Notes under the pieces: generated by a model
Told to the model about the DNA's origin: nothing
Databases searched by the model: none
The model's input: only the letters and a program-made list of their open reading frames with translations
Shown: in pieces, positions 9,103 to 17,373 of the stretch
Layout: each line of letters begins with the position of its first letter
Position numbering within the stretch: position 1 is the first letter of the stretch
Origin: DASQPR01 sp963797675
GTDB lineage: Bacteria > Actinomycetota > Actinomycetes > Mycobacteriales > Micromonosporaceae
DNA length: 64,000 nt
Direction of reading: 5' to 3'
NCBI GenBank assembly: GCA_963797675.1
Contig: CAWCQQ010000007.1
Coordinates: forward strand, 248,001 to 312,000
Made by a program: the position numbers and the translations under genes

Positions 9103-9192
9103 GTGCGTTGCCCGACCGGCGTGGTGGCCGAGCCCGGCCGAGCGGGTGCCCCCGATCTGCTCATCGGTGGGGTGAGCTGCCATGATGCGGCC

Positions 9193-9924
9193 GTGACTTC
9201 CGAGGTATGGAACCAGAGCGTGGCGGCCGGCTACGACGAGGCATCAACCGACATGTACGCGCCGGACGTATTGGGACCGGCGGTGGACTTCCTCGCGGCC
9301 CTGGCTCCCGGCGGAAGGGCGCTGGAGTTTGCGATCGGTACGGGCCGCGTCGCGCTTCCCCTGCGCGAGCGCGGATTGGCGGTTTCCGGCATCGACAGTT
9401 CGGTGCCAATGGCCGATGTGCTCCGGCGGAAACCGGGCGCCGAGGGGATCGAGGTGATCGTCGGCGACATGGCCAGGGACGCGGTTCCGGGCGAGTTCGA
9501 CCTGGTCTACGTCGTCTACAACGCCATCACCTGCCTGCTCAGTCAGGCTGAACAGGTCGCATGTTTCCGCAATGCCGCTCGTCATCTTCGCCCTGGCGGG
9601 TACGTGGTGATCGAGGTATGGGTTCCGGACCTTCAGCGACTATCCCCTGGCGAGACGATCCAGGCGGGCCACATTGAGGAGAACCGGTTCCTGTTCGACA
9701 CGTACGACCTCGTCCGTCAGCACGTCGTTTCGCACCATTATTGGATCGAGGACGGCAAGGCCGGAAGCTTCCACTCACCGCACCGATTCGTCTGGCCGTC
9801 CGAACTCGATCTCATGGGAGAACTCGCCGGCCTGCAACTCGTCGAGCGCTGGGCCGACTGGAAGAAGGCGCCGTTCACCGCGGAAAGCCGTTCGCAGGTG
9901 GCGGTCTGGGTGAAGCCGGACTGA
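9193..9924 (+). CDS. Class I SAM-dependent methyltransferase
   Basis: Methyltransferase of 243 residues with motif I ALEFAIGTGRVALPL, an acidic residue in SGIDSSVPM, and LRPGGYVVIEVW after the fifth strand. The longer C-terminal region resembles actinobacterial proteins with a methyltransferase 11/25-type domain. The open frame extends back to 8815, but that part is antisense to the neighbouring methyltransferase, so the GTG at 9193 is used; CATGAT lies six bases upstream. Both divergent methyltransferases begin with Val/Met-Thr-Ser-Glu, although the remainder differs clearly. The substrate is unknown. Confidence 0.87.
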   Translation: MTSEVWNQSVAAGYDEASTDMYAPDVLGPAVDFLAALAPGGRALEFAIGTGRVALPLRERGLAVSGIDSSVPMADVLRRKPGAEGIEVIVGDMARDAVPGEFDLVYVVYNAITCLLSQAEQVACFRNAARHLRPGGYVVIEVWVPDLQRLSPGETIQAGHIEENRFLFDTYDLVRQHVVSHHYWIEDGKAGSFHSPHRFVWPSELDLMGELAGLQLVERWADWKKAPFTAESRSQVAVWVKPD

Positions 9925-9973
9925 GCGCTGCATGATCGTTCATAAACCGGTGGTAGCCCCGCAGGCCGGGGAG

Positions 9974-9979
9974 TACGGT
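9974..9979 (+). promoter_or_regulatory. Candidate -10 box before the P-loop kinase-like gene
   Basis: TACGGT, six bases before the ATG at 9986. A GGGGAG lies just upstream of it, so conventional initiation is also possible. Confidence 0.3.
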
Positions 9980-9985
9980 GTCGCG

Positions 9986-10522
9986 ATGCAGATCGCGGCG
10001 AAGAAGATCCTGGTCTACGGCGTAACCGGCTCTGGTAAATCCACGCTGGCGGCCCGAATCGGTCAGCAGCTGAACCTCCCGTACCACTCGGTGGACGACC
10101 TCACCTGGGAACTCGGCTGGGTGGAGGTCCCGAAGAACGTTCAACGAGAGCGCATTGCCGCCATCTGTGCCGGAGACGCGTGGGTGATCGATTCGGCGTA
10201 CCGGTCATGGCTCGACATCCCGCTCGCTCACGTCGATCTGATCGTGGGCCTGGACTTTTCGCGCTGGACCTCGCTCTCCCGCCTGGTGCGCCGGAGCGTG
10301 CACCGCGTGATCGACAAGACGCCGATCTGCGGCGGCAACGTCGAGTCGCTCCGATTGCTGATCGCCCGGGACTCGATCATCGTCTGGCACTTCAAGTCGT
10401 TCGCGAAGAAGCGGGCGACCATGCGCGCATGGCACGCGGACCCGAACGGTCCGACGATCAGGCTGTTCCGGTCGCCGGCCGAGGTCGAGGCCTGGCTCAA
10501 GACCGAGTCGGTACGGGTCTAG
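9986..10522 (+). CDS. P-loop adenylate-kinase-like protein
   Basis: Protein of 178 residues with a Walker A GVTGSGKST near residue 12, followed by LAARIG...LPYHSVDDLTW. This pattern is typical of small AAA/adenylate-kinase-like ATPases annotated as topology-modulation proteins. An arginine-rich lid (SRLVRRSVHRV) sits in the middle. The family probably phosphorylates a nucleotide or small molecule, but the substrate is not known. The ATG at 9986 is chosen over 9932 because the fold begins there. Its stop overlaps the convergent SnoaL-like gene by four bases. Confidence 0.8.
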   Translation: MQIAAKKILVYGVTGSGKSTLAARIGQQLNLPYHSVDDLTWELGWVEVPKNVQRERIAAICAGDAWVIDSAYRSWLDIPLAHVDLIVGLDFSRWTSLSRLVRRSVHRVIDKTPICGGNVESLRLLIARDSIIVWHFKSFAKKRATMRAWHADPNGPTIRLFRSPAEVEAWLKTESVRV

Positions 10523-11220
10523 CCACCGTACGCAGGCGACGCCTCGACCGCATTCCAATGCTCGACGATTCGGCCGGATTCGACGCGGTACAGGTCGCAA
10601 CTGGCCCGACTGGTTTCGTTCATGTCGGCGCAGTGCCCCGCGGTCGCGACGAAGTTACCGGACCCGATGACCAGCCCGACGTCCAGGAATCGTCGCGGGC
10701 CGAGATCCGGATCATGGTCCACGAACGTCCGTGATACGTATCGGTCCGGGTCGCCGCCGGCGATGAGGCAGCGCTCCGCGTACGCCTGGATGAGGTCCTT
10801 GTTCTTGATCGTGAGATGTTCGTCGGTGACCCACCGCGGACCGTCGATCTGGCTGTGCCCGGAGAAGCTGCGCGGACGCAGCGTCGTCGTAACCCCCCAG
10901 TGTTCGGTGATGTGGTCGTCCGCGTTGGTGTCGAAGATGTCGAGCGTGACGTGCTCAACCGTGCGCCAGCCGAACGATGTGAACGTGTGCAGGAAGACCT
11001 TCGAGCCGTCCTCGAAGCCCCGCAACGGGAGTACGGCCCGACGGTAGTGCCGGTTGATGATCGGTTCGTACGCGGCGAGCAGCCCCTTTCGGCCGCCGTC
11101 GATACCGGGGGAGTGCTCGATGAGATCGTCGGTGACGTATTTGTCGAGGGCGGCCGACAGATGTCCGTCGCGGAAACCGTGAACGTAGAGATCCACCACG
11201 TTCTGCAATTTCGGCCCCAT
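10519..11220 (-). CDS. SnoaL-like protein with two NTF2-fold domains
   Basis: Protein of 233 residues containing two tandem SnoaL/NTF2-like cone domains. The first starts near residue 5 (VVDLYVHGFRDGHLSAAL, with DDLIEHSPGIDGG) and the second near residue 140 (DLIQAYAERCLIAGGDPDRY). Each has the Tyr/His pattern of the predicted aldol-condensation SnoaL group and a HIxEHW-like strand end (HITEHWG, RIVEHWN). Such proteins isomerise or hydrate small substrates; the actual substrate is unknown. It converges with the kinase-like gene and is separated from the ECF sigma gene by a 219-base divergent promoter region. Confidence 0.85.
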   Translation of the reverse strand: MGPKLQNVVDLYVHGFRDGHLSAALDKYVTDDLIEHSPGIDGGRKGLLAAYEPIINRHYRRAVLPLRGFEDGSKVFLHTFTSFGWRTVEHVTLDIFDTNADDHITEHWGVTTTLRPRSFSGHSQIDGPRWVTDEHLTIKNKDLIQAYAERCLIAGGDPDRYVSRTFVDHDPDLGPRRFLDVGLVIGSGNFVATAGHCADMNETSRASCDLYRVESGRIVEHWNAVEASPAYGG

Positions 11221-11439
11221 GCGCCCCCCGGACGATCGTCGCGTCCGGTGTCAGCGCCCCACTCCGATGCGGCCGAACGCCAGCACGGAATCGTTAGGGT
11301 GACAATTCAGACAAGATCGCAGCCTAGCCGACCTACGGACATTTCAGGTCGATTACGGACATGACAAGCCGGGACCCGAGCCGCTGGATTCCGGCCTACG
11401 ATGCGTGGAACTCGCAGCGGACACCGGACAGGTACGGGT

Positions 11440-12090
11440 ATGACGTCTCATTCGCAACGGGAGCGGATCCGGGCCGGCGATGCCGATGCGTTCGGCGAAG
11501 CCTTCGATGAACATGCCGGCGCCGTGTACGCACACGCAGTGCGAATGCTCGGGAACCGATCCGCCGCCGAGGACGCGGTATCGCTGACGTTCCTCGAAGC
11601 CTGGCGACTCCGGAGCCGATTGCGGCCGGATGGTCACACCGAGGAGGGCAACCGGAGCGAGAGCATCCGGCCGTGGCTGCTCGGCATCGCCACCAACGTC
11701 GTCCGAAACGCGTCCCGTGCGGCCCGGCGGCATCGGGCGGCGCTGCTGCGCGTACCACTTCATGATGTTGATCTTGATTTCGCCGATGACGTGGTCGGGC
11801 GGATGGCCGAGGCGGATGAGCTGGCCGCAGCGCACCGCGCTCTTGCACAGCTCCGGCCCAAGGACCGCGACGTGGTGTTGCTCTGCGTCTGGGCCGGCCT
11901 CGACTACGCGGCCGCAGCGGAGGCGCTCGACATCCCGGTCGGGACGGTGAAATCGCGGCTCTCGCGAGCGCGGGCTCGCCTCCGGGTGCTCGCCACGACC
12001 GATGTGGAACCGGCGCCGGATGGCGGACAGCTAATGGGTGACCGCTCTTCCGCGGTCCGATCGAGCAAGGAGCGAGTGCAATGGGTCTGA
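11440..12090 (+). CDS. ECF-family RNA polymerase sigma factor
   Basis: Sigma-70 family member of 216 residues with region 2 (FDEHAGAVYAHAVRML...SAAEDAVSLTFLEAW) and region 4 (LRPKDRDVVLLCVWAGLDY...PVGTVKSRLSRAR, a helix-turn-helix). It recruits RNA polymerase to a small set of promoters. The ATG at 11440 is taken because the family sequence begins there. The C-terminal 25 residues extend past region 4 and overlap the next gene by ten bases. That gene encodes a single-pass membrane protein, so the two form a likely signalling pair. Confidence 0.92.
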   Translation: MTSHSQRERIRAGDADAFGEAFDEHAGAVYAHAVRMLGNRSAAEDAVSLTFLEAWRLRSRLRPDGHTEEGNRSESIRPWLLGIATNVVRNASRAARRHRAALLRVPLHDVDLDFADDVVGRMAEADELAAAHRALAQLRPKDRDVVLLCVWAGLDYAAAAEALDIPVGTVKSRLSRARARLRVLATTDVEPAPDGGQLMGDRSSAVRSSKERVQWV

Positions 12091-13025
12091 TTCCGCAGCC
12101 GGAGCACGACGCCATCGAGTTGGCCGAGCTGCTGCCTGCGCCGAACGTGTCACAGCTCCGGGCCGATCGTCAGCGACTTCTCAAGGAGCACCTGATGTCC
12201 GAGACTTCCATCCCGATCGCACGGCCGCCCCGGCGGCGGCTCGTGCTCGCGGCCGCGGCGGCGCTTGCCATCGCAACTGTCGTCGCGATCCATCCGTGGA
12301 GCCAAGGCCAGCCGACGGTCGAAGCCGCACCGGCCGTCGTAACGCTGCTGGATCACGCGGCCGCAGCGGCCTCGACCATGCCGGTTCCGCGGTCCGGCCA
12401 GTTCATTTACGTCGCGGTCTACGGTCACTACGCGCAGTTCAACAGCGACGGACCGGTCACCATCCTGCCGAACCAACACCGGCAGGATTGGACGTCGGCG
12501 GACGGTTCGAAAGAGGGCCAGTACGTGATCGACAGCGGTACGCCGATGCCGTTGGATCCGTTTCCGGCCGGGAGGCTGGATGCGCCGACCTACAAGTATC
12601 TCGCCACGTTGCCGACCGAGCCGGGGGCGTTGTTCGGCGTGCTCAAGGCAAACGCGCACAGCGACCTGCCGGCGAACGAAGAGGAATTCAGCCTGGTCGG
12701 CGGCATCGCGGATGAGGTGATCGTGCCACCCAAACTGGCCGCCGGCCTCTTCGGTGCGACGAAGCAGATCGATGGAGTCTTCGTCGCGGGACGCACCACC
12801 GACGCGCTCGGCCGACCGGTGATCGCGCTGGCGCAGATCCAGAAGAACACCGGGATCGAGATGGAGGTGCTGTTCGACCCGACCACCTACGTCTACATGG
12901 GTGCGAAGGAGATCGCCACCAAGACGGTCGAGGGGATGACCAAGGGCCAGGTCATCGGTGACGTCGCGGTCGAGAAGGCCGGCCTCGTCGACAATCTTGG
13001 TGACGTGCCGACCCGCACGGCGTGA
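12081..13025 (+). CDS. CU044_5270-family membrane protein, partner of the sigma factor
   Basis: Protein of 314 residues: about 50 cytoplasmic N-terminal residues, one transmembrane helix (LVLAAAAALAIATVVAI) and an extracytoplasmic domain. It matches the actinobacterial CU044_5270-type proteins that sit immediately after ECF sigma genes. The N-terminal part could hold the sigma factor at the membrane, but there is no zinc-binding anti-sigma motif. GGAGCGAG before the ATG is a fair ribosome-binding site, and the start overlaps the sigma gene. It is probably co-transcribed and ends before a perfect 23-bp hairpin. Confidence 0.85.
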   Translation: MGLIPQPEHDAIELAELLPAPNVSQLRADRQRLLKEHLMSETSIPIARPPRRRLVLAAAAALAIATVVAIHPWSQGQPTVEAAPAVVTLLDHAAAAASTMPVPRSGQFIYVAVYGHYAQFNSDGPVTILPNQHRQDWTSADGSKEGQYVIDSGTPMPLDPFPAGRLDAPTYKYLATLPTEPGALFGVLKANAHSDLPANEEEFSLVGGIADEVIVPPKLAAGLFGATKQIDGVFVAGRTTDALGRPVIALAQIQKNTGIEMEVLFDPTTYVYMGAKEIATKTVEGMTKGQVIGDVAVEKAGLVDNLGDVPTRTA

Positions 13026-13069
13026 CGATTCGGCCTTTGCGCGACGCCCCCGCCAGGCGGTACCTGGTC

Positions 13070-13126
13070 TTTCCGGCGCCTACCACTCTGCATCGTTGGT
13101 GAGTGCAGAGTGGTAGGCGCCGGAAA
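13070..13126. terminator. Perfect 23-bp inverted repeat, probable bidirectional terminator
   Basis: Arms at 13070-13092 and 13104-13126 are perfect complements, with an 11-base loop. The arms end in AAA/TTT. It lies 45 bases after the stop at 13025. There is no long T tract, but stable hairpins without U runs are common terminators in high-GC actinobacteria. Confidence 0.75.
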
Positions 13127-13328
13127 ACACCCCTTTGGTCCGACCGCGACTATCCACAGTGGCATTGATTGTGGGCGATTACTGTGGCTTACCGGAAGTT
13201 TCCTGTGAGTTGGATATCGGCAGGGCATGGGGTTGTGAACTGTGCAAATGCGAGGGTGTGCAGTGTATGGCGTTAGTGGCAGCATTGAAATTGACGATGA
13301 ACTTCGCCAATGAATGAGGGAGTTCGAC

Positions 13329-13514
13329 ATGAAGCGAACCAAGGTAATCCTCGCGGTCGCGACACTCGCGGTCGCCGGCCTCGCTCTGCCCGCCTCGGCC
13401 AGCGCGGCCTCGGCGTCAAAGGCGCAGGTCGTACCCGTTCACGAGCTGCAAGGGCGCACGATCGGTCACGTCGCGCACAGCTCCTGCGGCGAGATGATGG
13501 CGGATCTGGTCTAA
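13329..13514 (+). CDS. Small secreted peptide precursor (61 aa)
   Basis: Short gene with a clear Sec signal peptide: MKRTKV, a hydrophobic core (ILAVATLAVAGLALP) and ASASA cleavage residues near position 26. The predicted mature part is about 35 residues, ends in HSSCGEMMADLV, and has one cysteine. GGGAG eight bases before the ATG at 13329 supports this start over the in-frame ATG at 13314. No family is recognised. A single cysteine could allow dimer formation or modification. The upstream 200 bases are comparatively AT-rich for this genome and probably hold its promoter. Confidence 0.65.
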   Translation: MKRTKVILAVATLAVAGLALPASASAASASKAQVVPVHELQGRTIGHVAHSSCGEMMADLV

Positions 13515-13523
13515 GCCGCCCAG

Positions 13524-13558
13524 CGGCACGCGCACCACGAACGTCGATGGGCGTGCCG
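13524..13558. terminator. Hairpin between convergent genes
   Basis: CGGCACGC at 13524-13531 pairs with GCGTGCCG at 13551-13558 around a 19-base loop. It lies between the stop of the secreted peptide (+) and the stop of the carboxylesterase (-). Confidence 0.45.
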
Positions 13559-13573
13559 CCGAGCGACCGCTGC

Positions 13574-15043
13574 TCAGGTCTGCGTCCAAGCCCGACGCTC
13601 GTCAGCGCGAGGGTCGTGCGCCAGGTGCGCGCCGGCGCCGTCGAAAACCATAACGGGGTACGTGCTGTCGAACGCCGACCAGCCCGGCGTGCCATCGTGC
13701 GCGAATGCGATCCATGCTGCGTGCATCGCGTCGGCAAGCGCCTGCGGCGGATTGTCGGACAACAGCGCAGCCGCGCCGGGTACCGCGAGGTTGTCGAACA
13801 CGAAACCGATTTCCAGCGCATGGCAGGCGCGCATATCGTGCGTGGCGCCGGGCCAGGCGAACTCGTACAGCCAGGTCTGCGTACCGCCTCGGGCTTCGGC
13901 GACCGCGAGTGCGCCGCGCCGGAAGAACGCGTCGGTCATCAGCGCACACAGCACATCGCCGGCGGTGTCGTCGGGCCGGTTGCGGCGGTAGAGCTCGACC
14001 ACCGCGGACGGCATGCCCATGCGCTGGGTCATGCCGGCGAGCGCCTCGTCGTCCACCATGCCGGCGATGCCGGTCGGCACCAGGAACAGCCGGTTCTCGT
14101 CGGCGTTCGTGCCGGTCAGGAGCGGGATGCCCGCGCCGGCGCCGGCGGCGATCGCGGCCAGCGGATGCACCGGGATCACGTCACCGTCGACCACCGGGAT
14201 GAACGCCATCGCGCTCGCGACGATCGTGCCACCGAATTGCGCCGGATCCGGGTTCATCTGCAATGACACGGTCACGGCCGCCTGGGCCGCGATCAACGCG
14301 TCGATCTCGAAGCCGGCGAGGTTCGCGGCGTTCGGTTCGCATCCGAGCGCCTCGCCAAGAGCCTTCGTGACGAGTTCGGCGTCGGCCGGATCGGCGGCCG
14401 CCTGTATCGCGCCGCTCTGCGTGATCGCCTTCGTGAACAGGCCTTGTGCGCTCGGCATCGTCAACAACGTGGTGACGCTCATCGCGCCGGCCGACTCGCC
14501 GAAGATCGTGACGTTGGCCGGGTCGCCGCCGAACGCGGAGATGTTGTCGCGTACCCACTCGAGCGCCGCCACCTGGTCCAACAGTCCGCGATTCGGAGGC
14601 GCATCCGGCAGGAACGCGAAGCCGTCCACGCCGAGCCGGTAGTTGAGGCTCACCAGGACGACGCCGTCGCGGGCGAACGCATGGCCGTCGTACGCGGGGA
14701 TGGTCGAGTTGCCGTTCACGAATGCGCCACCGTGGATCCAGACCATCACCGGCAGGTTGGCGCCGACGGACGGATCGCGCGTCCAGACGTTGACCGAGAG
14801 CCAATCGTCCCCGGGCACCTCGGTCTCCCGCAGGATCGAGGCGATCGGCTCCCGGTACGGCGGCTTGGGTGGAGTCGGCCCGAACGTCGTCGCGTCGCGT
14901 ACGTCGTGCCACGGTTCCGGTTTCTCCGGCGCTTTGAATCTTCTCGGTCCGGTGGGGGACTTGGCGTAGGGGATGCCTTGGAATGTGGTGACGTCGTTCG
15001 TGGTCTGGCCTTGGACTTTGCCTGTTGTTGTTGTGACGATCAT
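13574..15043 (-). CDS. Type-B carboxylesterase
   Basis: Alpha/beta-hydrolase of 489 residues in the carboxylesterase/para-nitrobenzyl esterase family. Visible features are the oxyanion segment WIHGGAFVNGN, the EDWL-like DDWLSVNVWTRD, the nucleophile elbow GESAGA near residue 185, an acidic residue in GTNADENRLF and a histidine in CHALEIGFVF. It has no signal peptide, so it should act in the cytoplasm on small esters. AATACT a few bases before the ATG may be the promoter -10 box. It lies downstream of a dioxygenase on the same strand, but about 500 bases of structured repeat separate them. Confidence 0.93.
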   Translation of the reverse strand: MIVTTTTGKVQGQTTNDVTTFQGIPYAKSPTGPRRFKAPEKPEPWHDVRDATTFGPTPPKPPYREPIASILRETEVPGDDWLSVNVWTRDPSVGANLPVMVWIHGGAFVNGNSTIPAYDGHAFARDGVVLVSLNYRLGVDGFAFLPDAPPNRGLLDQVAALEWVRDNISAFGGDPANVTIFGESAGAMSVTTLLTMPSAQGLFTKAITQSGAIQAAADPADAELVTKALGEALGCEPNAANLAGFEIDALIAAQAAVTVSLQMNPDPAQFGGTIVASAMAFIPVVDGDVIPVHPLAAIAAGAGAGIPLLTGTNADENRLFLVPTGIAGMVDDEALAGMTQRMGMPSAVVELYRRNRPDDTAGDVLCALMTDAFFRRGALAVAEARGGTQTWLYEFAWPGATHDMRACHALEIGFVFDNLAVPGAAALLSDNPPQALADAMHAAWIAFAHDGTPGWSAFDSTYPVMVFDGAGAHLAHDPRADERRAWTQT

Positions 15044-15102
15044 GTCTCAGTATTGCTCTCGTTCTTTTGTTTGTCTTTGGGTCGTGTTTGGTTGCGGTTT
15101 AG

Positions 15103-15172
15103 GGCGGTGGCCGACATTGCCCACTCCGGGCGGTCAGGCTTGATCCCTCCGTGGGCAATGTCGGCCACCGCC
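15103..15172. repeat. Left hairpin of the element
   Basis: Perfect 22-bp arms at 15103-15124 and 15151-15172, with a 26-base loop. The arm carries the block GGCCGACATTGCCCAC. Confidence 0.9.
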
Positions 15173-15457
15173 TCGCCGAGGTTGGGGTGGACGCCGGCAC
15201 ATCAGGTGCGCGGCACCCACCTGATCGTGGCAACACGAAGTGCCCAAGCCCTGCGTGTTTCGTTGCTGGACAGCGATGCGCGCTGCCGACGCCATAGGCA
15301 GCGGCGCGTTGGGCAGAGCTGCCCGGCCTGGGCTGCCCGTCTGGGCACGCCCTCTGAGGGTTCGCCGGAGCCGTCGGGAATTGTTGTGCGTATCTCGCCA
15401 CGATCAGGTGGGAGCTGCGAAAAGCCCCCCGCGGACAGGTACAACCTGTACCGCGAG

Positions 15458-15529
15458 GGGCTCTGGCCGACATTGCCCACGGAGGGATCAAGCCTGACCG
15501 CCCGGAGTGGGCAATGTCGGCCAGAGCCC
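15458..15529. repeat. Right hairpin of the element
   Basis: Perfect 23-bp arms at 15458-15480 and 15507-15529. The 26-base loop is the exact reverse complement of the left hairpin loop. It directly follows the stop of the PhyH gene (minus strand), so it can serve as its terminator. Confidence 0.9.
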
Positions 15530-15550
15530 TAAACCACAACCACAAACAAC

Positions 15551-16447
15551 CTAAGGCTGCAGAGGCGGATAAGAAGGATCGAGAAGACCGTTGGATGAGA
15601 GGAACCCGTGCAAAGGCGTGGTCGACGGGTAGTGACCCCACTGGTGATCGCCCGGAATCTCCCCAGGGGCCGCGAGCTTAGCGGCCAGGAGCTGCTTCTG
15701 GATCGGCGTGAAGCCAGCGAAGGCCTCGGACTCGTACAGGGCGTCGTTCTCGTCGCGCGCGAACGACCAGCGGTGCGAGTACGCGAAGAACATGCCCTTG
15801 CGGGTGATGTCCGAGTAGTTGTCGGTGCGGGTGTGCCACAGGCGACGGTCGAAGAAGACGGCGTCGCCGGCGGCTGCGCAGACCTCGATCGAACCCTCGG
15901 GCTCGGGCCACTCGACATCGCGGCGCGGCGGGCCGGAGATCCGGTTCGTCACGTGGCTGCCCGGGACGACCTTGAAGTTGCCACGGCCGGTCTCGGAGAC
16001 GTCGGAGAGCCAGTAGGCGATCTTGACGGACAGGCGCGGGCGCGGGTCGGTCTCGAGCTCACGGTTCTGGCGGCCGCCGTCCTGGTGCCACTCGAACCGG
16101 TACGGCTTCGCGGTCTTGATCTGCGGGTGCACATCGAGGTGCGAGTGGTAGATGTGCACATTCCAGCCGAGCATCGACCAGACCAGCGGGAACGTGTTCG
16201 GGTGGTCGATCAGCCCGACGACCTCGGGCATGTTCGAGACCGCGCCGAGGTGATGCATGGATGCACCGGGAGCGACCAAGCCTGCGGCGATCTGCGCCTC
16301 GTAGTAGCGGTCGAGCGCGCCGGCGTAGAAGTCGACTTCGGACCCGCTCAGCGCACCCTTGATCACCAGGTAGCCGTCGCGTTCGAACTGTTCGCGCTGC
16401 TCCGTCGACATGGCAGTGACGGCAGCGTTCGATGTGGTAATCGTCAT
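15551..16447 (-). CDS. Phytanoyl-CoA dioxygenase (PhyH) family enzyme
   Basis: Fe(II)/2-oxoglutarate oxygenase of 298 residues. The metal-binding triad is visible as His-x-Asp in FEWHQDGG and a distal His in RRLWHTRTDNYS. An arginine shortly after (SDITRKGMFF) would bind 2-oxoglutarate. PhyH homologues hydroxylate lipids, amino acids such as ectoine, or natural products. The closest general picture is a small-molecule hydroxylase, but the substrate is unknown. AGAGG five bases before the ATG supports the start. No ectoine biosynthesis genes are adjacent. The gene faces away from the lectin-LysM gene across a 224-base promoter region. Confidence 0.9.
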   Translation of the reverse strand: MTITTSNAAVTAMSTEQREQFERDGYLVIKGALSGSEVDFYAGALDRYYEAQIAAGLVAPGASMHHLGAVSNMPEVVGLIDHPNTFPLVWSMLGWNVHIYHSHLDVHPQIKTAKPYRFEWHQDGGRQNRELETDPRPRLSVKIAYWLSDVSETGRGNFKVVPGSHVTNRISGPPRRDVEWPEPEGSIEVCAAAGDAVFFDRRLWHTRTDNYSDITRKGMFFAYSHRWSFARDENDALYESEAFAGFTPIQKQLLAAKLAAPGEIPGDHQWGHYPSTTPLHGFLSSNGLLDPSYPPLQP

Positions 16448-16671
16448 CGGAACCTCTGGTTGGGATTATCAAATGCCCTAGCACCTGTCGAGCGAAAGTA
16501 TGCCACCTCACCGCACGGCCGGTACCTCCAGGCGCTGGTAACCGGGTCGATATTCACCGTGTGTCACCGGAGTGGGCGATGGGTGTTCCGGCAAAAGACC
16601 ATCGAGCAATATCTGAAGTGTCCTAGGCTCTCACATGTCAGATCGGCACATTTCGGGTGAGGTGGAGTCAG

Positions 16672-17304
16672 ATGGACAAGTTAGACGGCGGCGGCGAGCT
16701 GACGCAGGGCGAGTCCCTGACATCGCCGAACGGCAGGTTCGAACTCAAGATGCAGAAGGACGGCAATGTCGTCCTGTACGACGCGACGAAACCGATCTGG
16801 GCGACGAACACGCAGCGTGACGGCGCCGAACTCCTGAAGATGCAGGACGACGGCAATTTCGTGGTTTATGCGAAGAAGAAGCCGGTGTGGTCGTCGAAGA
16901 CGCCGGGCAACAGCGGGGCCTCGCTCAAGCTGCAGGACGACGGGAACCTCGTCATCTATCCGGAAGCGTCGACCAAGCCGCTCTGGGCCAGCAACACGTT
17001 CACGGCGACACCGCCGGCCACTCCGGCTGCGGCCGGTGCCCCGGTCAAGGCGACGAACGCCACCGAGATGCCGATGACCAAGCCGGCGGCGCCGACGAAC
17101 GCGGCGGGTGCAATGACGAAGGTCGCCGCCGCGTCAAAGGCGGCCAACAAGCGTACGTACACGGTGGCGAAGGGCGACTCGCTCTGGCGCATCGCCGAGA
17201 AGTTCTACGGCAACGGCAGCGACTTCTCGAAGATTGCGAAGGCGAACAGCATCAGCGACCCGGACCACATCCGCCCCGGCCAGCAGCTGGTCATCCCGGA
17301 GTAG
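16672..17304 (+). CDS. B-lectin (mannose-binding) and LysM domain protein
   Basis: Protein of 210 residues. Residues 1-110 form a bulb-type lectin with three QxDxNxVxY sugar sites: QKDGNVVLY, QDDGNFVVY and QDDGNLVIY. An Ala/Pro/Thr-rich linker follows, then a C-terminal LysM domain (about 160-210, TYTVAKGDSLWRIAEKFYG...IRPGQQLVIPE) that binds N-acetylglucosamine polymers. There is no signal peptide or membrane helix, which is odd for two carbohydrate-binding domains. A GGTGAGGTGGAG run before the ATG at 16672 is a good ribosome-binding site. It may leave the cell by a non-Sec route or by lysis, or act on cytoplasmic glycans. Confidence 0.9.
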   Translation: MDKLDGGGELTQGESLTSPNGRFELKMQKDGNVVLYDATKPIWATNTQRDGAELLKMQDDGNFVVYAKKKPVWSSKTPGNSGASLKLQDDGNLVIYPEASTKPLWASNTFTATPPATPAAAGAPVKATNATEMPMTKPAAPTNAAGAMTKVAAASKAANKRTYTVAKGDSLWRIAEKFYGNGSDFSKIAKANSISDPDHIRPGQQLVIPE

Positions 17305-17317
17305 CGCGATAGCGAAC

Positions 17318-17344
17318 CTGCCCCGCCGTCCGTCGGCGGGGCAG
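17318..17344 (+). terminator. Hairpin after the lectin-LysM gene
   Basis: CTGCCCCGCC and GGCGGGGCAG form a perfect 10-bp stem around a 7-base loop, 13 bases after the stop codon. Confidence 0.75.
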
Positions 17345-17361
17345 AGCCGTTTCGTCTCGCA

Positions 17362-17367
17362 TACGCT
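17362..17367 (+). promoter_or_regulatory. Candidate -10 box (leaderless lipoprotein gene)
   Basis: TACGCT six bases before the GTG at 17374. It lies directly after the preceding terminator, with no room for a longer leader. Confidence 0.45.
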
Positions 17368-17373
17368 CGTCGT

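Larger units (their letters stand above)
15090..15541. repeat. Nested inverted-repeat element (about 450 bp, MITE-like)
   Basis: The ends are 16-base inverted repeats with one mismatch (15090-15105 and 15526-15541). Just inside each end sits a long hairpin, and the two hairpins are reverse complements of one another, including their 26-base loops. Further in, a 16-base perfect inverted pair occurs (15216-15231 with 15397-15412). An imperfect hairpin (about 15422-15462) shares its right arm with the outer hairpin, so only one of the two can form. No open frame is credible. It fills the whole gap between the PhyH gene and the carboxylesterase. Confidence 0.75.
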
